This document shows, piece by piece, positions 26,846 through 34,925 of a stretch of 52,573 bases of DNA; the stretch's first letter is position 1, and each line of letters starts with the position of its first letter. The notes under the pieces are model-generated. The model had not been told where the DNA came from. It did not search any database and saw only the letters and a program-made list of their open reading frames with translations. This DNA comes from Prevotella sp. (GTDB lineage: Bacteria; Bacteroidota; Bacteroidia; Bacteroidales; Bacteroidaceae), in assembly GCA_017557185.1 (NCBI GenBank), contig JAFZAP010000001.1, forward strand, positions 1 through 52,573. The letters run 5' to 3'. A program made the position numbers and the translations under genes.

Positions 26846-27647
26846 ATTTCAGCAGGTTGCGCTGGGAGTTTCCTTCCAACACTTGCATTTGCTGTATTGC
26901 AATTTGGTTCAAGCGTATCAGCCGCTCTCTTTGAGGAATGCCCTCGTTGATCAGCACGGCATTGATATTCTCCATGTTCGACAGGCAAATCAGTTCGTTG
27001 ATAGTGGCATAGTCGCGGATGTTGCCCTTCAGGTCGGGATTGGATTCCCGCCATTGCCGAGCCGTCATTCCAAACATGGCCACGTTAAGTACATCAGCCT
27101 CCTCAGCATAAATGATATTGGCCTGAGCCTGAGTAACTTCTGCCGGAATCAGGTGGCTCTTGATGGCATCGGTATGAATATGGTAGTTGATTTTCGAGAG
27201 TTCCCGTTTGGCCGTCCATCCCAGCAACTTCTGCTCTTCCTCCTTCAGGCGCTCAAACTCTTGTAACAAATAGAGCTTAAACTGAGGAGACACCCATGTA
27301 GCAAATTCGAAGGCAATATCCTTGTGGGCATAAGTGCCTCCATACCTTCCTGCCTTTGCTATGATACCGCGCGAATTCGTTTTTTCCACCCACTACTTTA
27401 CGGAAAGAATGAAACGATTGAGTCCTGCTGCATTTTTAATTCCCTCGAATTCGGGGGAATTAAAAGCGGGATTGTACATCTCCTCCCAAATGCCAAGAAA
27501 CTCAATAGTGTTCTTGTTGCGTAACCACTTCTCGATGAGGGCAAGGCCGTTTTCAATATTGCGTACCATGTCAGTAAGCGATATGTAATCGCGTTCATCA
27601 ATAGTGACCACGGTTATTTGGGTATCTTGTACTGTTATTTTTGCCAT
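26844..27647 (-). pseudogene. KilA-N domain protein interrupted by one in-frame amber codon
   Basis: Two pieces lie in the same frame. Residues 1-84 run from MAKITVQDTQITVV to RFILSVK, then TAG at 27395-27393. The frame resumes at once with WVEKTNSRGIIAKAGRYGG and continues for about 180 residues to 26844. Together they make a full-length protein of about 267 residues of the KilA-N/phage-antirepressor-like family, including GRYGGTYAHKDIAFEFATW and EEADVLNVAMFGMTA. Related proteins carry Gln or Glu between SVK and W, so one base change explains the stop. The second piece could start internally at a GTG. Most likely it is a recently inactivated gene of phage or mobile origin; read-through is an alternative. 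Its leader has a GCGC hairpin next to GTTCAA. Confidence 0.85.
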
Positions 27648-27938
27648 AGATGAGAGGTTTATGCGCTACGCGCGTTCAAACGTTTCAAGTTTCAAGTTAA
27701 ATACGTCAAGCTGCGAGTTATTGTTTCAGTGGCAAAGATGCGAGTAAGCGAGGGCAAAGAAACTTGTTTCATTTGCCGAGCGTGAGCATCTTCGCCAACT
27801 TGTTGGCAAAGATACGCAAAAAAGTTGAAAATTGCAACAATAAAGCCGAAAAAGTTTTTAGATTGTCACTTGGCTGCTGCAAGCACGAAGTGAAAAACAC
27901 TGCAACGAGACCTTCATGACATGCTTTTCAGCATAGAA

Positions 27939-28070
27939 GAGCTATGGTTTCGGAACCCTAGAGCATAGCTCCAGCAGTCCGTAAGCATTGCTCCAGTTGT
28001 TCGAGAGCAATGCTCCAATTGTTCGAAAGTATTGCTCTACATGTCTGAGAGCATAGGTTTCGCCACCTGA
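27939..28070. repeat. 22-bp-period palindromic repeat array (copy 2)
   Basis: Six units start at 27939, 27961, 27983, 28005, 28027 and 28049, always 22 bp apart. Cores such as GAGCATAGCTCC, AAGCATTGCTCC and GAGCAATGCTCC carry the 5-bp stem; the first and last are degenerate. Two linkers share the sequence GTTGTTCGA. It lies in the 1.9-kb gene-free stretch upstream of the KilA-N gene. Confidence 0.85.
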
Positions 28071-28120
28071 GGAACGACGCTAGATGTGAAGCTTCTTAAA
28101 CCTGATTTTTGTTGATATTT

Positions 28121-28475
28121 TCATTTTTTACCTCCCAACCTCCCGTTTTGTCCGTAACTATCTCTGTGTCAAACATTTAGGCAATAGCTAACCTCCCGTC
28201 ATACCTCCCGTCACACCTCCCATTAACCTCCCGTCTGCCCCACCCCCGAAGGGGGGAATGAAAGCCTCACCCCAGCCCTCTCCAAAGGGAGAGGGAGTTC
28301 AGAGCTGTTGACTTTTCCTTGATAACACTTTTTGTTGTTGCCCCCTCCCCTTGGGGAGGGTTGGGGTGGGACTGACGGGAGGTTGACGGGAGGTATTTTT
28401 GCGACACCTCCCGTGCCGCAACCCCTTTGTAGAAAGGCGTTTCAGAAGAAAACGGGAGGATGGGAGGTTAAAATG
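28121..28475. repeat. 355-bp inverted-repeat element built of CCTCCCGT motifs and REP-like palindromes
   Basis: The left end ACCTCCCAACCTCCCGTTTT (28130-28149) is mirrored at the right end, where 28449-28470 reads AAAACGGGAGGATGGGAGGT. Inside, repeated ACCTCCCGTC motifs on the left (28191-28235) face GACGGGAGGT motifs on the right (28375-28395). REP-like palindromes lie inward at 28238-28258, 28276-28296 and 28341-28372. No convincing gene is present, so it is a non-autonomous mobile element or a structured non-coding locus. Confidence 0.7.
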
Positions 28476-28550
28476 CGAAAAAACTATTTTTTAGGCAGCT
28501 ATATACTTTTTGCCCCCTTTTATAGTTTATGTTAAATAATTCGTATTATG

Positions 28551-28578
28551 AAACGGTCACAGGTACCTGTGACCGTTT
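28551..28578. repeat. Perfect 28-bp palindrome centred on GGTACC
   Basis: The half-site AAACGGTCACAGGT at 28551-28564 is followed directly by its exact reverse complement at 28565-28578, with no loop. The length and lack of spacer favour a dimeric protein-binding site or a cruciform rather than a terminator. Confidence 0.85.
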
Positions 28579-28822
28579 ATTTGTCAAAATCCCTTAAAAC
28601 GCGGTGCTTCTTTCATCATTTCATAAGACATAGAGACGGCCGCGCAAGCTGAAATTATCTCCTTCGCTGATTCTTGCAAACGGAGGACATAGAGACAAAG
28701 AGTTTTATTTACCCACAGATTCCACTGATTTCACTGATTATTTTGTCTGCAAATTTAGCGAATTCAGCGAATGAATGCAGATGTAACCGATGTTTCTAAG
28801 GAACGAAAGAATCGGAGGAAAC

Positions 28823-28988
28823 GAATTTCACGAAAGAAATCGGACAATGGAGGAGATGGTGTTTCTCACCATCGTCACACGTTCGATAGGGTCTGCACGA
28901 CAAACTCGTTTGTCGGTGCCGAACCTGTCAAATGTTAGATTCCGCTTGCGGAATCGCCCTCCATTGTCCCATTTCCTTCGTGCAATTC
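28823..28988. repeat. 166-bp inverted repeat enclosing three hairpins
   Basis: The arms 28823-28853 and 28958-28988 are 31 nt and complementary at 28 positions, including an unbroken GGACAATGGAGG / CCTCCATTGTCC. Inside are three hairpins: GATGGTG/CACCATC (28855-28873), GCACGACAAAC with GTTTGTCGGTGC (28895-28919, one bulge) and GATTCCGC/GCGGAATC (28938-28955). No gene is seen here. Confidence 0.8.
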
Positions 28989-29262
28989 GCATAAATAACA
29001 TTTTTCCTAATTAGTTCTAATTTGTTTCCTAAAAAGCCACGTCATTCCTCTATTCCTTTATTCCTTAGAAATCAGCGTCATCTGCGGTTAGTTTTTCACT
29101 ATTCACTATTCACTTCGCGCTTGCGCAGATGTAGGGGCTCGTGGGCAAATCCTATATGGCTTCTAAAGAAAACTTACCCCAACTGGCTGATAATTCAAGA
29201 TTTTTGTCTAACTCTGACTTTTGGTCTAAGTTCTTGCTGTGCAAGCGAAAACAAGTTTTCGA

Positions 29263-29475
29263 GTCCTTTCGCTCGGTTTTCATTAACTTTGACTAACGTC
29301 GAAGTTAGGCTGCTTCTCGGAGAACCTTTGCTTACGCCGTTTCCTTCTCAAGGAAACTCAAATGTATTTCGCTCGAATTGCACTAACTTTGACCTTCGGT
29401 CGAAGTTAAGATGCACCTCGGCATAAAAAAAAATGCATTTTATTTTTTTCTGCGCTCGGTTTTCATTAACTTTGC
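29263..29475 (+). promoter_or_regulatory. Repeat carrying serial TAACTTTG boxes upstream of the CotH-family gene
   Basis: Three related segments, each with CGCTCG followed by TAACTTTG, place -7 boxes at 29284-29291, 29384-29391 and 29467-29474. The stretch ATGCACCTCGGCATAAAAAA near 29411 recurs inverted at 47584-47600. The last box is best placed to transcribe the gene at 29514. No good TTG element is seen 20 bp upstream of it, so promoter strength is uncertain. Confidence 0.55.
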
Positions 29476-29513
29476 AGCCGAAAACTGGATTCAGGTATTT
29501 TGAAACGACGCTT

Positions 29514-32030
29514 ATGATGAAAAAAATACTCTTTACACTGTTGTTGATTTGGCCGATGATGGCCCTGCAGGGAAGAGCCGCCGACAACGAGAAGATGCTG
29601 TTGGTGTACTATCGCGGCACCGATGGTTTGCAGCGCGTTGACGTGTTCCCCGCGGAGATGTTATTAGGCAACTCGGAGTACGTCAACGGACAGCTGCGCG
29701 TGGTGACGGTGAACGACACGGTGTTCTGCTACAACGATGCAAGCATCGACTCGGTCGCCATCCGCACGAAGAAGGAGGTGGCAGATCGTCTGCCCAGCAT
29801 CGTGCAGCTGAAGTTCAACAACAAATACAACGACCAGGTGTTTACCGATGTTGTTGCCGACATCGCCGGCGACAGCGTCATCACAGCAACGGTAGGCGCC
29901 ATCGGCAAGTGGCTGACGCCGTCGATACAGGTGAGCGACGACTCGGCCCGTATCTATGTGGGACGTGAGCGGCAGTGGAGCAAGAAGAGCCGCCGGCGCT
30001 TCGACAAGGATATCTACTACACCATCGCCTTGCCGCGCCAGCGTGTCTATGAAAAGGTGCTGGTGAAGGATGCCGTGTGGGGCGACGATGTCGATGAGTT
30101 TATCGAAACGCCGATAGCTCTCGACGCAAGCATGTTCTCGGGCAACCTGCCGGGAAAAGACGGCGAGGGCTACGGGCAGATGCTCGACGGCGATATCAAC
30201 ACCATCTATCACTCGACGTGGGACGTCCCCCAGGAGGAGAAAGAGGTTATATACAGGACAGAACCCTACTTCGACATTGCCCTGCTTCAAGCCGAGCGCC
30301 GCATCCGATTTGACTATACGACACGCAACACAGGCAACTATGCTCCGCTGAAGCTGACGCTCTATGCCTCGAAGGACGGCAGTCAGTGGCAGGAGATTCG
30401 CTCGTTCACCGAAGAAGCTGACGGACTGCCCACAGGACAAGGCGAGACCTACGAGAGTCCTATCATCGACCTCGGCGACGACTACAGCTACTTGCGACTG
30501 CAGTTGAACGAGGCTCGACACCGCCTCTACCTTGTCATCTCTGAGTTCCGCCTGTGGCATGTTGCCGAGAATCCCGATTATCACGGAGGCGATCCCCTTG
30601 AGCCCGCCGATTGGGAATACCAGTGGATGCCCTTCGGCAGGGAGTATCGTGTGCATGTGGACTGGCTCGCCGACCAGGCCACGCAGTCTCCCCGCATCGA
30701 CATCAACATCGAGAATGGCGAGATGGTGATGAGCAAGGAGTATTACCTGAATGCCGAGATCACCATCGACGGTGCTGGTGTGTATCCCTCGATGGCGACG
30801 ACGCCCGTGCAGATCAAGGGTCGCGGCAATTCGTCGTGGAGCAGCTGGCCGTGGGACAAGAACCCCTACCGCCTGAAGTTCGAGGAGAAGCAGAAGCCCT
30901 TCGGACTCTCCAAGGGCAAGAACTGGGTGCTGCTGGCAAACAAGATCTCCGGTTCGATGACTACGAATGCCGTCGGCATGAAGGCCGCTTGTCTGGTTGG
31001 AACTGCCGGCGCCAACCACATCATTCCTGTCGACCTCTACATCAATGGCGATTACCGCGGGTCGTATAACTTCACCGAGAAGATCGGCTTCAGCAACAAC
31101 AGCATCGATCTGGAAGACGAGAGTGCAGCAGCATTGCTCGAACTCGATACCTATTTCGACGAGACTTATAAGTTCCGGTCGAGCAACTATCGTCTGCCTG
31201 TGAACATCAAGGAACCGGACTTCAGCGAGGGCACGACCACGCTGACGCAGGACATGATAGAGGACGATTTCAACATGTTCATGGAGACGCTGGCAAGGGG
31301 TGAGGACATTGCCGACGTCGTCGATATCGAGATGCTGGCCCGCTTCCTGATGGTGAACGACCTCATCGTGAACTTCGAACTGCATCATCCGAAGAGCACC
31401 TATCTCTACAAGGAAGTGGTGGGCTCGACCGACAGCAAGTTCATCTTCGGTCCTGTCTGGGACCTCGACTGGGCGTTTGGCTACGAGCGGAATAAAACCT
31501 ATTTCCAGAACGACCAGTTAGCCAACTACTGCGAGGCCATCACGATGGAGTCGACGCAGTTCATCAAGGACTTGTGCCTGATCAGCAAGACGCTCGACAA
31601 AGCCTACTACTATGTGTGGACGAAGTTCTACCAGCAGCAGCTTGAAGAGCTCATTGAGTACTGCGACGACTATTTCGCCTTGGCTCGTCAGTCGCTTGAA
31701 CATAATGCAACGATTTGGGGCGATGGCTATTCCTACGACCGTGTGACAGAAAGGGAAAAGAAGTGGCTCCGCCGTCGTGCCGACTATTTATACAGCCATC
31801 TGACGCCGTATGATATTGATGAGGACGAGGAGACCGACGACCTGGACTATCAGGGCGATACCGACGGCATCGAGATTCATGAGAAATCGCAGACGAACAA
31901 CGGGAGCCTGGTGGATGTGTACGACCTGAATGGCCGCTGCGTGAAGCGAGGCGCTAACGTGTTCAACCTTCGCACGGGCTTGCGTCCGGGCATCTATATC
32001 GTCGGTGGAAAGAAAATGGTGATCAGGTAA
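29514..32030 (+). CDS. CotH-family secreted protein with discoidin-like region and T9SS tail
   Basis: This 838-residue exported protein has a signal peptide (about 1-22, LLLIWPMMALQGRA). A beta-rich region at about 185-340 (MLDGDINTIYHSTWD, LRLQLNEARHRLYLVISEFRLW) resembles a discoidin/F5-8 type C domain. The CotH-like domain covers about 380-720 and has VQIKGRGNSSWSSWPWDKNPYR, DLYINGDYRGSYNFTEK and the acidic FGPVWDLDWAFGYE. CotH proteins are atypical protein kinases of spore coats and surfaces. The end, VYDLNGRCVK then GLRPGIYIVGGKKMVIR, is a type IX sorting tail. Start 29514 (ATGATGAAAAAA) precedes the signal peptide; an upstream in-frame Met at 29433 lies in repeat DNA. Whether it phosphorylates anything is unknown. 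Confidence 0.85.
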   Translation: MMKKILFTLLLIWPMMALQGRAADNEKMLLVYYRGTDGLQRVDVFPAEMLLGNSEYVNGQLRVVTVNDTVFCYNDASIDSVAIRTKKEVADRLPSIVQLKFNNKYNDQVFTDVVADIAGDSVITATVGAIGKWLTPSIQVSDDSARIYVGRERQWSKKSRRRFDKDIYYTIALPRQRVYEKVLVKDAVWGDDVDEFIETPIALDASMFSGNLPGKDGEGYGQMLDGDINTIYHSTWDVPQEEKEVIYRTEPYFDIALLQAERRIRFDYTTRNTGNYAPLKLTLYASKDGSQWQEIRSFTEEADGLPTGQGETYESPIIDLGDDYSYLRLQLNEARHRLYLVISEFRLWHVAENPDYHGGDPLEPADWEYQWMPFGREYRVHVDWLADQATQSPRIDINIENGEMVMSKEYYLNAEITIDGAGVYPSMATTPVQIKGRGNSSWSSWPWDKNPYRLKFEEKQKPFGLSKGKNWVLLANKISGSMTTNAVGMKAACLVGTAGANHIIPVDLYINGDYRGSYNFTEKIGFSNNSIDLEDESAAALLELDTYFDETYKFRSSNYRLPVNIKEPDFSEGTTTLTQDMIEDDFNMFMETLARGEDIADVVDIEMLARFLMVNDLIVNFELHHPKSTYLYKEVVGSTDSKFIFGPVWDLDWAFGYERNKTYFQNDQLANYCEAITMESTQFIKDLCLISKTLDKAYYYVWTKFYQQQLEELIEYCDDYFALARQSLEHNATIWGDGYSYDRVTEREKKWLRRRADYLYSHLTPYDIDEDEETDDLDYQGDTDGIEIHEKSQTNNGSLVDVYDLNGRCVKRGANVFNLRTGLRPGIYIVGGKKMVIR

Positions 32031-32075
32031 GCCCTTCCACTCCCCTTTAAACCCTTTAAGCCCTTAAAAACAAAA

Positions 32076-33857
32076 ATGAAGATAGAACAACAGATTGTGA
32101 GCGGCGTCGTGGCCGCAGTGAGTGAGTTGTATGGCCAGCAGGTGGCCGAGAGTCAGGTGCAGTTGCAGAAGACACGCGCCGAGTTTGAGGGAAACCTCAC
32201 GGTGGTGGTGTTCCCGTTTGTGAAGATGGCACGCAAGAGCCCCGAGCAGACGGCTCAGGAGATTGGACAGTGGCTCGTCGGCAACTGTGAGGCCGTGAGC
32301 GCCTGCAATGCCGTGAAGGGATTCCTGAATCTCACGGTGGCTCCCCAGGCTTGGGAGCAGTTGCTTGCCGATATCGATAAGGACGAACAGTGGGGCTACA
32401 AGGCTGTCACTGAGCAGTCTCCGCTGGTGATGATAGAGTATTCCTCGCCCAACACCAATAAGCCGTTGCACCTCGGACATGTGCGCAACAACCTGCTGGG
32501 CTGGTCGCTGGCACAGATTATGGAGGCCAACGGAAACCGTGTGGTGAAGACGAATATCGTGAACGACCGCGGTATTCACATCTGCAAGTCGATGCTCGCT
32601 TGGCAGAAGTGGGGCAATGGCGAGACGCCGGCCTCGAGTGGCAAGAAGGGTGATCACCTCATCGGCGACTACTACGTGCTCTTCGACAAGCACTATCGCG
32701 AGGAGGTGAAAGCGCTTGTTGCCAATGGTATGGACGAGGAGCAAGCCAAGCAGGAGGCTCCGCTCATCAAGGAAGCTCACGAGATGCTCGTCAGATGGGA
32801 GCAGAACGATCCTGAGGTTCGCCAGCTCTGGCAGATGATGAACGACTGGGTGTATGCCGGTTTCGACGAAACCTACAAGGCGCTGGGTGTGAGCTTCGAC
32901 AAGATCTACTACGAGTCGCAGACCTACCTCGTCGGTAAGAAGAAGGTGGAAGAGGGCCTGGAGAAAGGACTGTTCTTCCGCAAGGAAGACGGTTCGGTAT
33001 GGGCCGACCTCACCGATGCCGGTCTCGACCAGAAGCTGTTGCTCAGAAGCGACGGCACCTCGGTCTATATGACGCAGGACATCGGTACGGCACAGATGCG
33101 CTTCGAGGACTATCCCATTGACAAGATGATCTATGTGGTCGGCAACGAACAGAACTACCATTTCCAGGTGCTCTCGCTGCTGCTCGACCGTCTGGGCTTC
33201 AAGTGGGGTAAGGAACTGGTGCACTTCTCGTATGGTATGGTGGAACTGCCCAACGGAAAGATGAAGAGCCGCGAGGGAACAGTTGTCGATGCCGACGACC
33301 TGATGCAACTCATGGTCGACGATGCACGCCGCGTGGCCGATGAGGCTGGTAAGACTGCCGATATGAGCGAGGAGGAGCGTCAGCAGATTGCCCGTATCGT
33401 AGGTATGGGTGCCCTGAAGTACTTCATCCTGAAGGTGGACGCTCGCAAGAATATGCTCTTCAATCCTGAGGAGTCGATTGACTTCAATGGCAACACGGGT
33501 CCCTTCATCCAGTATACCCACGCCCGCATCCGCTCGATTCTGCGCAAGAGCGAGGGTGAAGGCAGCCTGTCGGCGGCTGGCTATCAACTGAACGCGAAGG
33601 AGACGGCGCTCATCCAGAAACTGAATGAATTCCCCGCTGCCGTAGAGCAGGCAGGCAAGGATTATTCGCCGTCGGGCATCGCCAACTACTGCTACGAGCT
33701 GACGAAGGAGTTCAACCAGTTCTATCACGACTACAGTATCTTGAATGCGGAGAGCGAGGGAGCGAAGGCTATGCGCCTCGTCATCGCCCGCAACGTCGCC
33801 AAGACGCTGAAGAACGGTATGGCGCTACTCGGAATAGAGGTGCCGGAGAGGATGTAA
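32076..33857 (+). CDS. argS: Arginyl-tRNA synthetase
   Basis: This class I aminoacyl-tRNA synthetase of 593 residues is the usual bacterial length. Visible features are an N-terminal Add-1-like domain (1-90), the HIGH motif as HLGHVRN at about 132-138 within SSPNTNKPLHLGHVR, a KMSKS-like KMKSREG near residue 390, and a C-terminal anticodon-binding helical domain ending in LLGIEVPERM (DALR domain). It charges tRNA-Arg. The 45-bp gap after the CotH gene contains CCCTTTAAGCCCTTAAAAA, an inverted form of a motif seen near 15895 and 42716. A REP-like palindrome begins two bases after the stop codon. Confidence 0.97.
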   Translation: MKIEQQIVSGVVAAVSELYGQQVAESQVQLQKTRAEFEGNLTVVVFPFVKMARKSPEQTAQEIGQWLVGNCEAVSACNAVKGFLNLTVAPQAWEQLLADIDKDEQWGYKAVTEQSPLVMIEYSSPNTNKPLHLGHVRNNLLGWSLAQIMEANGNRVVKTNIVNDRGIHICKSMLAWQKWGNGETPASSGKKGDHLIGDYYVLFDKHYREEVKALVANGMDEEQAKQEAPLIKEAHEMLVRWEQNDPEVRQLWQMMNDWVYAGFDETYKALGVSFDKIYYESQTYLVGKKKVEEGLEKGLFFRKEDGSVWADLTDAGLDQKLLLRSDGTSVYMTQDIGTAQMRFEDYPIDKMIYVVGNEQNYHFQVLSLLLDRLGFKWGKELVHFSYGMVELPNGKMKSREGTVVDADDLMQLMVDDARRVADEAGKTADMSEEERQQIARIVGMGALKYFILKVDARKNMLFNPEESIDFNGNTGPFIQYTHARIRSILRKSEGEGSLSAAGYQLNAKETALIQKLNEFPAAVEQAGKDYSPSGIANYCYELTKEFNQFYHDYSILNAESEGAKAMRLVIARNVAKTLKNGMALLGIEVPERM

Positions 33858-33858
33858 T

Positions 33859-33897
33859 GCCCCACCCCGGCCCTCCCCAAAGGGGGAGGGGGACGGT
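33859..33897. repeat. REP-like palindrome upstream of the DUF559 segment
   Basis: GGCCCTCCCCAAAGGGGGAGGG preceded by CCCCACCCC forms a strong GC-rich hairpin. It is in inverted orientation relative to the copy at 34301-34346, so the nuclease coding segment between them is bracketed by facing copies. Confidence 0.8.
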
Positions 33898-33911
33898 TCA
33901 GAGTGTAGCAT

Positions 33912-34751
33912 ATGTATATCTATGAGACTGGAAGTGAGAACTACGACTTGCTCAAAGAATTTGCGGAGCATAATCGGAAGTATCCAACAGAAGCAGAACG
34001 CGTTCTTTGGAGCCTCATAAGGAATAAGAATATAGGTGACAAGTTTCGTAGACAGCATATCATTGGCAACTATATTGCTGATTTCGCTAACCTTCATTAC
34101 CATCTCGTCATAGAAATTGATGGCGGCTATCATCTCGAAGATTCACAATTCGTGAAAGATGAGTATCGCACAGAAAAACTGGCAGAGAGGGGATTTGATG
34201 TGATTCGATTCTCAAATGAGGAAGTAATAGGGAATCCTGAAAGAACACTCTCCATCATTAAACAAAAAATCATGGAAATAGAAAGTAAAACCAACAACGT
34301 GGCTCCCCTCCCTTCGGAGGGGACGGGGGAGGCTCGCAGTGGGGCGGCCGCTCGTGGCGGCTGGGCAGTCGACGCAGCTTGTTCGGGCAACCCAGGACCG
34401 ATGGAGTATCAAGCGATAGATTTGCAGACGGGTGCACAAGTGTTTCATTTCGGTCCGATAAAAGGGACGAACAACATCGGGGAGTTCCTCGCTATCGTCC
34501 ATGCGTTGGCACTGATGGAGAAGCAGGGAATTACCGACAAGGTCATCTATTCCGATTCATACAACGCCATCCTGTGGGTTCAGAAAAAACAATGCAAGAC
34601 AAAACTGGAGCACACTCCTGAAACGGAACCGACTTATCAAATCATCCGAAGAGCCGAAACCTGGCTACGCACCCACCCGGTGAGAACGCCCATTATCAAA
34701 TGGGATACGCAGAACTGGGGCGAGATTCCTGCCGACTTCGGGAGAAAATAA
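33912..34751 (+). CDS. DUF559 endonuclease-like domain fused to ribonuclease H
   Basis: One continuous frame of 279 residues joins two unrelated domains. Residues 1-120 are DUF559, a very-short-patch-repair/restriction-like nuclease fold, with PTEAERVLW, ADFANLHYHLVIEIDGGYH (candidate catalytic Asp57, Glu68, Asp70, His74) and the FDVIRFSNEEV strand. Residues 131-150 (APLPSEGTGEARSGAAARGG) come from a REP-like palindrome. Residues 151-279 are RNase HI of the Bacteroidetes type, with acidic residues Asp154 (VDAACSGNPGP), Glu191 (GTNNIGEFLAI), Asp215 (IYSDSYNA) and Asp275, all intact. The usual N-terminal part of Bacteroidetes RNase H genes is missing. Best explanation: a mobile DUF559 unit replaced the 5' end of a host RNase H gene. 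Whether RNase H is also made from an internal start is unclear. Confidence 0.85.
   Translation: MYIYETGSENYDLLKEFAEHNRKYPTEAERVLWSLIRNKNIGDKFRRQHIIGNYIADFANLHYHLVIEIDGGYHLEDSQFVKDEYRTEKLAERGFDVIRFSNEEVIGNPERTLSIIKQKIMEIESKTNNVAPLPSEGTGEARSGAAARGGWAVDAACSGNPGPMEYQAIDLQTGAQVFHFGPIKGTNNIGEFLAIVHALALMEKQGITDKVIYSDSYNAILWVQKKQCKTKLEHTPETEPTYQIIRRAETWLRTHPVRTPIIKWDTQNWGEIPADFGRK
34301..34346. repeat. REP-like palindrome in frame at the DUF559-RNase H junction
   Basis: CCCCTCCCTTCGGAGGGG followed by ACGGGGGAGG and ending GTGGGGC. The order is the reverse complement of the copy at 33859-33897. It is read through in the fusion frame and supplies the linker. Confidence 0.8.
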
Positions 34752-34775
34752 TGAGAGAATATTATTTATCCCGAA

Positions 34776-34925
34776 AACCATTTGTTTTATAAAGACTATC
34801 TGAGTGGTGTATTCTTTAAGATTTAAGACAACTTAGACAACTATGGACAACTTTACGTTGTCCTTTGTTCTTTCCCCACTTTGTTCTGAAAGCGGCAGAG
34901 CCGAGCGGTTCGTGTTGTTTTTACC
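34776..34925 (+). repeat. Dispersed repeat with GGACAAC hairpin (copy 2)
   Basis: It aligns with 12481-12579 from CATTTGTTTTATAAAG onward and shares the GGACAAC-TTTAC-GTTGTCC hairpin (34845-34863). This copy carries an extra stretch of about 40 bp (near 34871-34910) before the shared ending CGTGTTGTTTTTA. It fills the whole gap between the RNase H fusion and ribD. Confidence 0.8.

Noticed and set aside
27393-27647. Two separate KilA-N genes
   Set aside because: The two pieces share one frame, are separated by a single stop codon and together match one full-length family member, so they are one interrupted gene.
29664-31388. Open frame antisense to the CotH-family gene
   Set aside because: The sense protein has a signal peptide, recognisable domains and a sorting tail; the antisense product has none.
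32064-33728. Open frame antisense to argS
   Set aside because: argS is unambiguous over its whole length; the opposite frame is open because of codon bias.
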